NCBI RefSeq assembly: GCF_003063435.1
Contig: NZ_NESL01000002.1
Span: 735,463 to 799,462 of the forward strand
DNA from: Limnohabitans sp. 2KL-1
GTDB lineage: Bacteria; Pseudomonadota; Gammaproteobacteria; Burkholderiales; Burkholderiaceae_C
Direction of reading: 5' to 3'
DNA: 64,000 nucleotides
Part shown: positions 1-9,557 of the stretch, piece after piece
Layout of the letters: the number at the start of each line of letters is the position of its first letter
How positions within the stretch are numbered: position 1 is the stretch's first letter
Notes under the pieces: model-generated
Told to the model about the DNA's origin: nothing
What the model saw: only the letters and a program-made list of their open reading frames with translations
The model's database searches: none
Made by a program: the position numbers and the translations under genes

Positions 1-2
1 GC

Positions 3-1523
3 CTGCGCAAAGACGACATCGTCGTCATGCAATTGCCCAACTGTGTCGAGATGCACGCCATCTACCTGGCCTGCGCGCTCAGCGGCATCGTGGTGTCTCC
101 CGTGCCGGTTCAATACCGGGCACACGAGCTGATCCATGTGTTTGAAACCACTCGGGCCAAACTGGGCATCACCACCGCCCGCGTCGGCGCATACGCCTGC
201 GCAGAGGCTTGGCAAGCGCATGCCCACCTGTTTGCAGGGCTTGAACAAATCTGGTCGTTAGGCGACTCCCTGCCGCAAGGCGTGATGGCCCTGACGCCCG
301 CACTGGCAGCCACACCGGCCTGGGATGACGCCCACCTGTTGGCGCACATGGCGCAGGTGGGCGTCACCGCCCACGACGTGGTCACCGTCTGCTGGACATC
401 GGGCACCGAAGCCCGGGCCAAAGGCGTGCCGCGCAACCACAACGAATGGCTGATTGCAGGCCAGTCGGTCAGTGATGCAGGGCAATTGCAAGCAGGCGCA
501 CAACTGCTCATCCCGTTTCCCTTTGTCAACATGGCCGGTGTGTCGGTCAGTCTGGCGTCCTGGCTGATCGTTGGCGGCACGCTGCACCACCATCACCCGT
601 TTGACCTGGAAGTGTTTGTGGCGCAGCTGCGCGAACACGCGATCGACTACAGCGTGGCTGCGCCTGCCGTGCTCAATTTGTTGCTCAAGCAACCCGAAAA
701 AATGCAGGGCGTGAACTTGTCACGCCTCAAAAGCGTCGGTTCGGGGGGCGGCCCCTTGTCGGAGTGGATGGTCGAAGAAATGAAGCGCCAGTTCGACATC
801 GAAGTCATCAATTATTTTGGCTCCAACGAAGGCGCTGCGCTGAGCTCGTCACCATTGGACATGCCCGTTCGAAGCCAGCGGGCCTTGTATTTCCCACGCA
901 TGGGCGTGCCAGGTTTCGACTGGAAGATGAACGTCTCGCGCAAAATTCAAACACGCTTGGTGGACATCGACAACGGGCAAGACATAGACACCGGCGGGCA
1001 GATTGGTGAATTGCGCTTCAAAGGTCCGACGATTTTCAGCGGCTACTTCAAAGCCCCGGAACTCACGGCCCGGGCCTTTGATGAACAAGGCTTTTACCGC
1101 ACAGGCGATCTGTTTGAAATTGCCGGAGATCGCAACCAGTATTACCGCTATGCAGGTCGGCACAAAGACATCGTGATTCGCGGCGGCATGAACATCTCAT
1201 CCGAAGAGATCGAGGGCCTGATCATGAGCCACCCCCAAGTGCGCGATGCGGCGGTCATTGGTGCGCCAGATGCCACCATGGGCGAGCGCGTGTGCGCCGT
1301 GGTCGTGCTGCAGCCCGGCCAAAAACTGAGCTTGCAAGACTTGGTGGACCATTTCAAACGCGTCAAGGAAGTGGCGGCCTTCAAATGGCCCGAGTTGCTG
1401 ATGCTGGTCGACGAATTGCCACGCAACCCGGTGGGCAAAGTGCTCAAACGCGAATTGCGTGCACATTTTTTCCCGCCACCAGTCCCCTCGCATCCCTTGT
1501 CTTCTGAAAGTGTGAACGCATGA
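3..1523 (+). CDS. Acyl-CoA synthetase of the ANL family, 5' end outside the window
   Basis: Enzymes of this family activate a carboxylic acid as an acyl-adenylate and pass it to CoA; the acid cannot be told from the sequence. The frame is already open at position 3 and the first ATG (27) lies inside conserved sequence, so the true start is upstream. Visible ANL motifs are the ATP loop TSGTEARAKG (an altered form of TSGTTGxPKG), NYFGSNEGA, YRTGDLF, GRHKDIVIRGGMNIS and, at the C-terminus, PRNPVGKVLKREL with the catalytic Lys. The 506 residues present are near full family length. The stop overlaps the next start (ATGA), and the run of + strand genes to 4710 suggests one catabolic operon. The family is certain; the substrate is not. 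Confidence 0.88.
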   Translation: MRKDDIVVMQLPNCVEMHAIYLACALSGIVVSPVPVQYRAHELIHVFETTRAKLGITTARVGAYACAEAWQAHAHLFAGLEQIWSLGDSLPQGVMALTPALAATPAWDDAHLLAHMAQVGVTAHDVVTVCWTSGTEARAKGVPRNHNEWLIAGQSVSDAGQLQAGAQLLIPFPFVNMAGVSVSLASWLIVGGTLHHHHPFDLEVFVAQLREHAIDYSVAAPAVLNLLLKQPEKMQGVNLSRLKSVGSGGGPLSEWMVEEMKRQFDIEVINYFGSNEGAALSSSPLDMPVRSQRALYFPRMGVPGFDWKMNVSRKIQTRLVDIDNGQDIDTGGQIGELRFKGPTIFSGYFKAPELTARAFDEQGFYRTGDLFEIAGDRNQYYRYAGRHKDIVIRGGMNISSEEIEGLIMSHPQVRDAAVIGAPDATMGERVCAVVVLQPGQKLSLQDLVDHFKRVKEVAAFKWPELLMLVDELPRNPVGKVLKRELRAHFFPPPVPSHPLSSESVNA

Positions 1524-2215
1524 AACCCCACCTCTTGCTGGTTCCCGGCATGCTCAACGACCAGCGCATCTGGTCCGATGTGATCGCAGGTCTGGGCGAG
1601 ACCGCCTATGTGCAGGTGGCCAACGTCCTGACCCAAAGCAGCATGGCCGACATGGCCCGTGATGCCTGGTCCCTGCTGGCCAGCGTTCCCAACGATGCAC
1701 CTTTGGTGCTGGCCGGCTTTTCCATGGGCGGCTATGTGGTGATGGAGATGCTCAGCCAATCAAGGCGGCCACTGCACGGTGTGGCTTTTTTATCCACTTC
1801 CCCGTATCCCGAATCGCCAGAAGGCATGGACACCCGACAAAAGACCCTGCGCGCCATGCACAAGGACTTTGCCAAAGTGGTCGAAGGCATACTCCCATGG
1901 AGCACGCACCAAGTCAGCCAAGCGGTGCAAGACGACTTGCGCCAGATGATGCTGGACCTGGGCGGCGAGGTGGCCACGCGGCAAACACAGGCCATCATGG
2001 GCCGGACCGACCACCGCGCTGTGCTGACGCAACTGACTTGTCCCGTGCACCTGCTGTGTGGCCAACAAGACCGCGTCACCCCCCCGGCACTGATCCAGGC
2101 TTTGGCAGCGCTGATCCCGCACGCCCCGTGTGAGCTGGTTGAAGATTGTGGACACTTGCTGCCCCGCGAAAAACCCGAGGTGGTGATCCGCCATCTGCGC
2201 CAGTTGCTGGTTTGA
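1520..2215 (+). CDS. Alpha/beta hydrolase
   Basis: A 231-residue alpha/beta-fold hydrolase, probably cytoplasmic because no signal peptide is seen. The nucleophile elbow GFSMGG places the catalytic Ser at residue 68; the acid is probably in LLCGQQDRVTPP and the His in VEDCGHLLPREKP near the C-terminus. It is translationally coupled to the acyl-CoA synthetase by a 4-base overlap and is followed 26 bases later by a Bug receptor gene. Inference: it cleaves an ester, lactone or thioester in the same pathway. It could equally be a general carboxylesterase. Confidence 0.85.
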   Translation: MKPHLLLVPGMLNDQRIWSDVIAGLGETAYVQVANVLTQSSMADMARDAWSLLASVPNDAPLVLAGFSMGGYVVMEMLSQSRRPLHGVAFLSTSPYPESPEGMDTRQKTLRAMHKDFAKVVEGILPWSTHQVSQAVQDDLRQMMLDLGGEVATRQTQAIMGRTDHRAVLTQLTCPVHLLCGQQDRVTPPALIQALAALIPHAPCELVEDCGHLLPREKPEVVIRHLRQLLV

Positions 2216-2241
2216 TTTTCAAAACAAAGAAGGAGACTGTC

Positions 2242-3222
2242 ATGAACAAACGTCAATACTTATGGGCCACAGCCGCGGCCTGCCTGATGGCCATCGCGCC
2301 TAAGGCCATGGCCCAGAATTTTCCGGACCGCCCCATCAAAGTGGTGGTGCCTTTTGCAGCAGGCAACACGCTCGATAACGCGCTGCGCCAGGTGGCCGAA
2401 GAGTTCAAAAAGAACACCGGTCAGCCGATTGTGGTCGACAACAAACCCGGCGGCTCGGGGATCATCGCGGCACAAAACGTGATGCAAGCGCCACCCGATG
2501 GCTACACGCTGCTCTTGTCCAACACCAGCATGCTGACCATCAACCCTTACACCTTCGCCAAACTGCCTTACGACGCCGAAAAAAGCTTCAAACCGGTCAC
2601 CGGCTTTCTGGGGGCCTCGCTGGTGCTGGCGGTCAATGCCAGCACCGTACCGGCCAACAACGTGAAGGAATTTGTCGCCTGGGCCAAAACCCAAAGCAAC
2701 GGCGTGTCTTATGCCTCGTTCACGGCGGGCAACTCATCGCACTTTGCCGGGGTCATCATGAACCAACGCACCGGGCTGAACATGGTCCATGTGCCCTTCA
2801 ATGGCACACCACCTGCCGTCCAAAATCTGGTGGGTGGTCAGGTGCATGCGGCCTTTTTGCCGCTGATGGCGGTCAAGCCCCATGTCGAATCGGGCAAGGT
2901 CAAAGTGCTGGCCGTGACCAGTCCTCAGCGCTCGCCGCTGATGCCCCAGGTCGGCACCTTCACCGAGCAAGGCTTGCCAGACCTGGAGATTTACATCTGG
3001 TCCGGCCTGTCAGCCCCTGCAGGCACACCCGATGCCGTGATTGGCAAACTGCAGGCCGAATTTGCCAAAGTGCTCAAGTCCCAGATCATCATCGACAAAT
3101 GGCGCGCCATTGACTTCGAGCCCCTGCCCTTCACCGCAGCCGAATTCCAAACCTTCACCCGCAACGACGCCAAGCGTTGGCAAGAAGCCGTGAAAATTTC
3201 AGGCTTCAAGGCCAGCGAATAA
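2242..3222 (+). CDS. Bug/TctC family periplasmic solute-binding protein (1)
   Basis: A periplasmic receptor of the tripartite tricarboxylate transporter family (Bug), which binds carboxylates and related small molecules. The start chosen is the ATG at 2242, 7 bases after AGGAG (2231-2235); it gives a clean signal peptide with predicted cleavage after AMA (about residue 24). The mature protein starts with the typical QNFPDRPIKVVVPFAAG, and GYTLLLSNTS and HVPFNGTPPAVQNLVGGQ are family hallmarks. At 326 residues it has normal length. No tctA or tctB gene is in the window, so it is an orphan receptor. Its place between a hydrolase and a carotenoid-type oxygenase suggests it captures their substrate. 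Confidence 0.92.
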   Translation: MNKRQYLWATAAACLMAIAPKAMAQNFPDRPIKVVVPFAAGNTLDNALRQVAEEFKKNTGQPIVVDNKPGGSGIIAAQNVMQAPPDGYTLLLSNTSMLTINPYTFAKLPYDAEKSFKPVTGFLGASLVLAVNASTVPANNVKEFVAWAKTQSNGVSYASFTAGNSSHFAGVIMNQRTGLNMVHVPFNGTPPAVQNLVGGQVHAAFLPLMAVKPHVESGKVKVLAVTSPQRSPLMPQVGTFTEQGLPDLEIYIWSGLSAPAGTPDAVIGKLQAEFAKVLKSQIIIDKWRAIDFEPLPFTAAEFQTFTRNDAKRWQEAVKISGFKASE

Positions 3223-3249
3223 AGCCTGCACTGCCATCAGACCACGCCC

Positions 3250-4710
3250 ATGACCGCCGAACTCGTCTCTGAAATCCGTCCCACCCTGGTGCCCAACGGA
3301 CACCCGTTGATGACGGGTCCCTTCACGCCCAATTACCAGGAGTTCAACGCCAGTGACATGCAAGTCATTGGCGAGATCCCCAAGCGCCTGAACGGTGTTT
3401 ATTTGCGCAACACGCAAAACCCGGTGCACCAACCGCTGGGCACGTACCACCTGTTCGATGGCGATGGCATGCTGCACATGATGCGCTTTGAAAATGGTCG
3501 CTGTGAATACCGCAACCGCTTCATCCGCACCCAAGCCTTCATGGCAGAACAAGCCGCCGGGCAAGCCTTGTATGCCGGGCTGATCGACAAGCCCTCGCTG
3601 GCCTTGCGCCCGGGCTGGGGGGCTCGCGGCGGCCTGCGCGACAGCTCGGCCACCGACGTGATCGTGCATGCGGGCATGGCCCTGACCACCTTCTACCAAT
3701 GCGGTGAGCCCTACCGGCTCGATGCCCGCACACTCGATTTCAAAGGGGTCGACGATTGGGGCACAAAAATCATGGCCGATGGCGGCATCTCTGCCCACCC
3801 CAAAGTCTGCCCGCGCACCGGCGATTTGCTGTTTTTCAACTACAGCAAGCAAGCGCCGTTCATGCACTACGGCGAGGTGGACTGCCACAACCAGCTGGTG
3901 CACTACATCCCCGTGCCCCTGCCCGGCCCCCGCTTGCCGCACGACATGGTGTTCACCGAGCACTTCGCCATCCTGAACGACTTTCCGTTGCATTGGGACG
4001 AAGCCCTGCTGCCCGAAGGCAAGCACAAGCTGCGCTACTTTGACCAACAGCCCTCACGCTTTGCCGTGGTCCCCAGACGCGGGACACCGCAGACGGGCAT
4101 CCGCTGGTTTGAATGCAGCCCCACCTATGTGCTGCACTGGCTCAATGCCTGGGAAGAAGGTGACGAGATCGTGTTGCACGGCTACCACCAGAAAACGCCC
4201 ATGCCCAAAGCCGGCTACGACAACTCCGGCAACACCCTGGGGCCTGAGCGTTATGGCCCCACGCTGTATGAATGGCGTCTGAACCTGCGCACCGGGCAAA
4301 GCTCAGAAAAGCGACTGGACGAAAGGCATCTGGAGTTCGGCATGATCAATGCGTCCTATTGGGGCAAGCCTTACCGCTATTCCTACAACATGATCGCGCA
4401 CCCCGGCTCCTTCCTGTTTGACGGCATCCTGCGCTACGACCACACCACGGGACAGTCTCAAACCCATCTGTTCGGCGAAGGCCGTTATGGCAGTGAATCG
4501 CCCATGGCACCCTGCCACGATGCCCAAAGCGAAGACGATGGCTATGTGGTGAGTTTTGTGACCGACATGCAAGCCGACCGTTCGGAATGTGTCGTGCTCG
4601 ATGCTCAGCACATCGATGCGGGTCCTGTGGCACGCATCATCTTGCCGCACCGCATCAGCAGCGGCACACACGCTTGCTGGGCCGATGCTCGCGAGCTGAC
4701 CCCGGCGTGA
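3250..4710 (+). CDS. Carotenoid oxygenase (RPE65/CCD) family protein
   Basis: A 486-residue iron(II) dioxygenase of the carotenoid/stilbene cleavage family, which splits C=C bonds of apocarotenoids, stilbenes or phenylpropenes. N-terminal YLRNTQNPVHQPLGTYHLFDGDGMLH matches the family signature when read as two parts, YLRNTQNP and HLFDGDGMLH. Candidate iron ligands are the four conserved His in GGISAHPK, FTEHFAILND, VLHGYHQ and GTHACW. No signal peptide is seen. It is the last gene of the + strand run beginning with the acyl-CoA synthetase, 27 bases after the Bug receptor, and is followed by a terminator hairpin. Inference: the operon degrades an alkenyl-aromatic or isoprenoid compound, the oxygenase making an aldehyde or acid that is later activated with CoA. 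Confidence 0.88.
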   Translation: MTAELVSEIRPTLVPNGHPLMTGPFTPNYQEFNASDMQVIGEIPKRLNGVYLRNTQNPVHQPLGTYHLFDGDGMLHMMRFENGRCEYRNRFIRTQAFMAEQAAGQALYAGLIDKPSLALRPGWGARGGLRDSSATDVIVHAGMALTTFYQCGEPYRLDARTLDFKGVDDWGTKIMADGGISAHPKVCPRTGDLLFFNYSKQAPFMHYGEVDCHNQLVHYIPVPLPGPRLPHDMVFTEHFAILNDFPLHWDEALLPEGKHKLRYFDQQPSRFAVVPRRGTPQTGIRWFECSPTYVLHWLNAWEEGDEIVLHGYHQKTPMPKAGYDNSGNTLGPERYGPTLYEWRLNLRTGQSSEKRLDERHLEFGMINASYWGKPYRYSYNMIAHPGSFLFDGILRYDHTTGQSQTHLFGEGRYGSESPMAPCHDAQSEDDGYVVSFVTDMQADRSECVVLDAQHIDAGPVARIILPHRISSGTHACWADARELTPA

Positions 4711-4746
4711 CCCGAAAAAACGAGCTTGGGCTTTGGCCCTGACGTC

Positions 4747-4775
4747 AAAAAGGCTGTCCACGGGACAGCCTTTTT
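4747..4775. terminator. Bidirectional rho-independent terminator
   Basis: A perfect 13-bp stem, AAAAAGGCTGTCC (4747-4759) and GGACAGCCTTTTT (4763-4775), closes a 3-base loop. It has A and T runs on both sides, so it can stop transcription from either strand. It lies between the convergent oxygenase gene and the bmp gene. Confidence 0.9.
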
Positions 4776-4808
4776 GTCAAATGTGACCCGAAGGTCACAG
4801 CCAGCGCA

Positions 4809-5945
4809 TCACTTACCGCCAGGGATCTTGCCTTCCACGCCCTTGACGTAGAAGTTGATGCCACCCAGGAACTTGTCGTCAGCGACAGCGTCTTTGGCCA
4901 GCACTTCTTTGCCGTCTTGACCCAGGATCGGGCCTTTCCAGATTTCAAAAGTGCCGTCTTTCAGACCGGCTTTGACTTCTTCCACTTTCTTCTTGGCATC
5001 TTCTGGCACGTCAGCGGCCATCGACACGAAGTCGATCGCGCCTTCTTTCACGCCCCACCAGCTTTGGCCCGTGGCCCACTTGCCTTCGAGGGCGTCACGC
5101 GTGGCCTTGATGTAGTAAGGGCCCCAGTTGATCACGGCCGAACCCAGGTGGGCCTTGGGGCCGTAGGCGGTCATGTCGGAGTCCCAACCGAAGGCGCGCT
5201 TGCCCATTTTCTCGGCGGTCTGCAACACGGCAGGCGAGTCGGTGTTTTGCATCAGCACATCAGCGCCGCCGTTGATCAGGGCGGTGGCGGCTTCGGTTTC
5301 TTTTGGTGGGTTGAACCAGTCGTTGACCCAGACCACTTTGGTCTTGATCTTGGGGTTGACCGACTGCGCGCCCAAGGTGAAGCTGTTGATGTTGCGGATC
5401 ACTTCAGGAATTGGAATCGAACCCACCACACCCACGGTGTTGGTCTTGGTCATCTTGCCGGCGATCACGCCCGCCATGTAAGCACCCTGGTAAGTGCGGC
5501 TGTCGTAGGTGCGCATGTTGTCGGCGGTTTTGTAGCCGGTGGCGTGCTCGAACTTGACGTCTTTCAGGTCAGCTGCGGCTTTGAGCATGGGCTCCATGTA
5601 GCCGAAGGTGGTGCCAAAAATCAGTTTGTTGCCTTGACCGGCCATGTCGCGGATCACGCGCTCGGCATCGGCGCTTTCTGGCACTTTTTCAACGAAGCTG
5701 GTGACGATCTTGTCGCCAAACTCGGCTTCGAGGGCTTTGCGGCCGTTGTCGTGCGCAAAGGTCCAGCCGCCGTCGCCCACAGGGCCGACATAAGCAAACG
5801 CGATCTTCAGGGGCTCGGCCTTGGCCGCAGCGGGCGCTTCAGCCTTGGGGGCTTCTTCTTTTTTGCCACAGCCAACCAGTGCGGCGGCAGCCACAGCGGT
5901 CAGGGCCACCATCTTGACGACGGTGCGCTTGGAGATGTCTGTCAT
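4809..5945 (-). CDS. BMP family ABC transporter substrate-binding lipoprotein
   Basis: Basic membrane protein (BMP/PnrA-like) receptor of an ABC importer; characterised members bind nucleosides or related purines. The N-terminus carries a lipobox (ALVGC, Cys26) followed by a charged linker, so the protein should be anchored in the membrane facing the periplasm. The folded part starts with PLKIAFAYVGPVGDGGWTF, the family's typical opening. At 378 residues it is of normal length. It is the last gene of a five-gene minus-strand operon (LysR, ATPase, permease, permease, receptor), 51 bases after the second permease, and ends at a strong terminator. The purine-degradation genes in the same window support a purine or nucleoside substrate, but this is inference. 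Confidence 0.93.
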   Translation of the reverse strand: MTDISKRTVVKMVALTAVAAAALVGCGKKEEAPKAEAPAAAKAEPLKIAFAYVGPVGDGGWTFAHDNGRKALEAEFGDKIVTSFVEKVPESADAERVIRDMAGQGNKLIFGTTFGYMEPMLKAAADLKDVKFEHATGYKTADNMRTYDSRTYQGAYMAGVIAGKMTKTNTVGVVGSIPIPEVIRNINSFTLGAQSVNPKIKTKVVWVNDWFNPPKETEAATALINGGADVLMQNTDSPAVLQTAEKMGKRAFGWDSDMTAYGPKAHLGSAVINWGPYYIKATRDALEGKWATGQSWWGVKEGAIDFVSMAADVPEDAKKKVEEVKAGLKDGTFEIWKGPILGQDGKEVLAKDAVADDKFLGGINFYVKGVEGKIPGGK

Positions 5946-5996
5946 GTCAGTTCCTTTTGTTATTGAACAGGGTTACAAGGGGGTTGAAAAAACTCA

Positions 5997-6917
5997 TTAT
6001 GAACCGGGATGGAAAGGTTTTCCGAGCGATGCGGGCATGTTGATCCTGATCCAGGCCGGGTTGCGCGAGATCAGGGCCAGCACCACGATGGTCGACACAT
6101 AAGGCAGCGCCGTGAGCAGTTGGCTGGACACATCCACACCCGCACCTTGCAGGTGAAACTGCAGCATGGTCACACCGCCAAACAGGTAAGCCCCCAGCAA
6201 CACCCGCGCCGGACGCCAGGTGGCAAAGGTGGTCAAGGCCAGCGCGATCCAGCCTTTGCCAGCCACCATGCCCTCGACCCACAGCGGGGTGTAAACCACC
6301 GAGATATAAGCCCCCGACAGGCCGCACAGCGCACCGCCCACCACCACCGCCAGCAGGCGAATGCGGCGCACCGGATAACCCAGCGCATGTGCCGACTCGG
6401 GCGATTCACCCACCGAGCGCAGCACCAAACCGGGGCGACTTCTGTACAAAAACCAGATCAGGCCCAACACCAGTGCGATCGTGATGTAGACCAGCGGGTG
6501 CTGTCTGAAAAACGCCGGCCCCACCAAAGGGATGTCAGCCAAAAACGGAATGGCGTGTGAGGCCCGCTCAGGCAGCTTTTCTTGCACATAGCCAATGCCC
6601 GCAAAGGCCGAAAAACCCACACCAAACAAACTCAGCGCCAAGCCGGTCGCGTATTGGTTGGTGCCCAGCCAGATGACCAACACGCCAAAGATGGCGGCAA
6701 GGATGGCCCCCGCGCCCATGCCGGCGGCAAAACCGATCCAGTCGTTGCCGGTGTGCACCACGGCGGCAAAACCGGCAATCGCCGCACACAGCATCATGCC
6801 CTCGGCCCCGAGGTTGAGCACCCCGGCTTTTTCATTGATCAGCAAGCCCAAAGCGGCCAGTGCCAACACGGTGCCCGCGTTCAGCGTGGCGGCCACCAAC
6901 AGTGCATACGATTCCAT
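5997..6917 (-). CDS. ABC transporter permease, BMP-type importer, subunit 2
   Basis: Integral membrane permease of the branched-chain/sugar permease superfamily (YufQ-like). The ATG at 6917 was chosen because AAGGAGGG lies just upstream and the start overlaps the stop of the preceding permease (TGATG). The 306 residues are mostly hydrophobic helices, with the family signature NEKAGVLNLGAEGMM near residues 25-40. It pairs with the permease encoded upstream to form the channel. Confidence 0.92.
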   Translation of the reverse strand: MESYALLVAATLNAGTVLALAALGLLINEKAGVLNLGAEGMMLCAAIAGFAAVVHTGNDWIGFAAGMGAGAILAAIFGVLVIWLGTNQYATGLALSLFGVGFSAFAGIGYVQEKLPERASHAIPFLADIPLVGPAFFRQHPLVYITIALVLGLIWFLYRSRPGLVLRSVGESPESAHALGYPVRRIRLLAVVVGGALCGLSGAYISVVYTPLWVEGMVAGKGWIALALTTFATWRPARVLLGAYLFGGVTMLQFHLQGAGVDVSSQLLTALPYVSTIVVLALISRNPAWIRINMPASLGKPFHPGS

Positions 6918-7990
6918 CAGGCTTTCCCTCCTTGGCTTGCCACCCAACGCAAGCGGTAGGCCACCAGCGTGTCACATGCCAGCAAGCAAAACAGCAGCAA
7001 GCCCTGAAACACGCCGGTGATCGACTTGGGCAGGCCCAGGCGCGATTGCGCCAACTCGCCACCGATATAAAACATGCTCATCAGCACCGCCGACAAGACC
7101 ATGCCTGCCGGGTGCAAGCGCCCGACAAAGGCCACGATGATCGCGGCAAAACCGTAGCCCGCAGGCACATACGGTGTGAGCTGGCCAATCGGCCCCGCCA
7201 CCTCCAAAGCGCCGGCCAAACCTGCCGCACCGCCCGAGGTGAGCAAAGCCACCCACAGCGCCTTGCGCGAAGAAAAGCCCGCATAACGCGCTGCATCGGG
7301 GGCCAGCCCACCCACCTGCTGGGCAAAGCCCGCCCGGGTGCGGAACAAAAACACCCACAGTGCACCGGCACAGGCCAATGCGATCAACAGGCCCACGCTC
7401 ACCCGCGAGCCCGTCATCAGGCGCGGGATCTGCGTGACCGCCTCAAAGGTCTTGGTCTGCGGAAAGTTGTAGCCTGCCGGGTCTTTCCAGGGGCCATAGA
7501 CCAGATAGCTCAGCACCATGTCGGCCACATAGACCAGCATCAGGCTGACCAAAATTTCACTGGCGTTGAAGCGGTCGCGCAGCAAAGCCGTCAGGCCCGC
7601 CCACAGCATGCCGCCCAACACACCGGCAGCGATGATGGCCAGCACCACCCAACGGCCCGTATCTTTGTCAGCCAACATGGCCACGCCCCCGGCGCACACC
7701 GCACCGATGACGAACTGGCCCTCGGCCCCGATGTTCCACACGTTGGAGCGGAAGCAGACCGCCAGCCCCAGCGCGATCAACAAGAGCGGCGTGGCCTTGA
7801 CCATCAGCTCGCCCAGGGCGTAGCCCGACTTGATCGGCTCCCAAAAAAACATTTGCAAGGCGCGCACCGGGTCTTTGCCCAAGGCGATGAACAAGATCAC
7901 GCCCAACACCACGGTGAGCACCAGCGCCAGCACCGGCGAGGCATAAGTCCACAGACGCGAGGCCTGGGGGCGGGCTTCAAGCTTGAGCAT
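6917..7990 (-). CDS. ABC transporter permease, BMP-type importer, subunit 1
   Basis: Integral membrane permease (YufP-like), 357 residues, with multiple hydrophobic helices and the motif NVWNIGAEGQFVIGAV in its middle part, equivalent to NLGAEG in the partner permease. Its start lies 14 bases inside the end of the ATPase gene, and its stop overlaps the next permease start, so translation of the three genes is coupled. It forms the membrane heterodimer of the BMP importer. Confidence 0.93.
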   Translation of the reverse strand: MLKLEARPQASRLWTYASPVLALVLTVVLGVILFIALGKDPVRALQMFFWEPIKSGYALGELMVKATPLLLIALGLAVCFRSNVWNIGAEGQFVIGAVCAGGVAMLADKDTGRWVVLAIIAAGVLGGMLWAGLTALLRDRFNASEILVSLMLVYVADMVLSYLVYGPWKDPAGYNFPQTKTFEAVTQIPRLMTGSRVSVGLLIALACAGALWVFLFRTRAGFAQQVGGLAPDAARYAGFSSRKALWVALLTSGGAAGLAGALEVAGPIGQLTPYVPAGYGFAAIIVAFVGRLHPAGMVLSAVLMSMFYIGGELAQSRLGLPKSITGVFQGLLLFCLLACDTLVAYRLRWVASQGGKA

Positions 7991-9518
7991 GTTGCGCTCC
8001 TTGTGCCATCTCGGATTTGGCCGTGGGCCACAGCCCGCTCATCCATTCACCAATCCGCTCCACCGTGGCCTCGGCCCGGGGCAGCGAGGGCGACAGACGG
8101 CCCTTGGCGATCACATGCAATCGGTCAGAAATCTCAAACAATTCTTCCAGCTCCTCACTCACCACCAGCACCGCGCAACCCGCGTCGCGCAGCGCCAAAA
8201 TCTCGGCGCGAATCTGCGCCGCTGCGCCCACATCCACACCCCAAGTGGGTTGCGAGACGATGAGCAACTTGGGGGCAGCGCTGATTTCGCGCCCCACAAT
8301 GAACTTTTGCAAATTGCCGCCCGACAACGAGCGCGCTGCCGCATCCGGCCCCGAGGCCTTGACCTTGAAGCGCTCAATGATGCTGCGCGCCTGCTCGGCC
8401 AGCGCCCCCATGCGAATCCAGCCACCCGCGCCCAACGCTTCGTTGCGGGTCAACAGCAGGTTGTGCGCCAGGCTCATCGACGGGACCGCGCCCCGGCCCA
8501 GCCGCTCTTCGGGCACAAAGTGCAAACCCAGACTGCGCCGCGCACGCGGTGCCCAGTGGCCCACGCCCTGCCCCGCCAGCGTGATGGCGTCGGCGGGAGA
8601 ACGCGTGTCTTCGCCCGACAAGGCCCACATCAGCTCGCGCTGGCCGTTGCCAGAGACCCCGGCCAAACCCACCACTTCGCCGCTGCGCACTTGCAGGGCT
8701 ATGCCTTGCAGGTCCACACCAAACGGGTCTTGCTTGTTCAGTTGCAAGCCCTTGACCGACAGCACCACCTCACCCGGCGTGCGGGGGGTGGGGGCCAGCG
8801 CAGGCGGCTCGGCCCCGATCATCAGGCGGCTCAGGCTGGCATTGGTCTCCTCACGCGGATCGCACACACCCGTGAGCTTGCCGCCGCGCAGCACCGTGCA
8901 GGCACTGCACAGCGCTCGTATCTCGTGCAGCTTGTGCGAGATGTACAAAATGCTGACGCCCTGGCTGACCAGCTTGTGCAGCACGACAAAGAGTTTTTCG
9001 ACGGCTTGGGGCGTCAGCACCGAGGTGGGCTCGTCCAGGATCAGCAATTGCGGCTCGGACAGCAGCGCCCGGATGATCTCGACGCGCTGCATCTCGCCCA
9101 CGCTCAGGGTGTGCACCGGGCGCTCGGGCTCCAGGTCCAGGCCGTATTCGCTGGCCTTGGCCACGATGCGCTCGGTCACTTCGGCCAGGGTCAGCGTCTT
9201 GTCCAGGCCCAGCCATACGTTTTCGGCCACCGTCAGCGTGTCAAACAGGCTGAAGTGCTGAAACACCATGCTGATGCCCAGCTTGCGTGCTTCTTGCGGG
9301 TTGCGAATATTGACCGGCTGGCCGTTGAACACCACCTGGCCTTCGTCAGGTTTGACCGAGCCATAGATGATTTTCATCAGGGTGGACTTGCCCGCGCCGT
9401 TTTCGCCCAGCACGGCATGGGCCTGGCCGGGCATCACGGTCAATGACACGTCCTGGTTGGCCACCACGCCCGGGTAGCGCTTGGTGATGCCTTGCAAAGA
9501 CAAAAGGGGTGTGGTCAT
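7977..9518 (-). CDS. ABC transporter ATP-binding protein with two ATPase domains
   Basis: Energises the BMP-type importer. The 513 residues hold two nucleotide-binding domains, as in RbsA/YufO. The first (residues 1-240) has Walker A GENGAGKST, signature LSVGEMQRVEI and Walker B LLILDEPTSVLTP. The second has a degenerate Walker A (GVSGNGQRE) and signature LSGGNLQKFIVGREI, and where Walker B is expected it reads LLIVSQPTWGVD with Gln in place of the usual Glu. Such asymmetry is normal for this family. The gene follows the LysR gene by 39 bases and overlaps the first permease gene. Confidence 0.94.
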   Translation of the reverse strand: MTTPLLSLQGITKRYPGVVANQDVSLTVMPGQAHAVLGENGAGKSTLMKIIYGSVKPDEGQVVFNGQPVNIRNPQEARKLGISMVFQHFSLFDTLTVAENVWLGLDKTLTLAEVTERIVAKASEYGLDLEPERPVHTLSVGEMQRVEIIRALLSEPQLLILDEPTSVLTPQAVEKLFVVLHKLVSQGVSILYISHKLHEIRALCSACTVLRGGKLTGVCDPREETNASLSRLMIGAEPPALAPTPRTPGEVVLSVKGLQLNKQDPFGVDLQGIALQVRSGEVVGLAGVSGNGQRELMWALSGEDTRSPADAITLAGQGVGHWAPRARRSLGLHFVPEERLGRGAVPSMSLAHNLLLTRNEALGAGGWIRMGALAEQARSIIERFKVKASGPDAAARSLSGGNLQKFIVGREISAAPKLLIVSQPTWGVDVGAAAQIRAEILALRDAGCAVLVVSEELEELFEISDRLHVIAKGRLSPSLPRAEATVERIGEWMSGLWPTAKSEMAQGAQHAQA

Positions 9519-9557
9519 GTCTGTGGATGTTCTTGTTGGTTTTGTGTTCAGAAAGAT

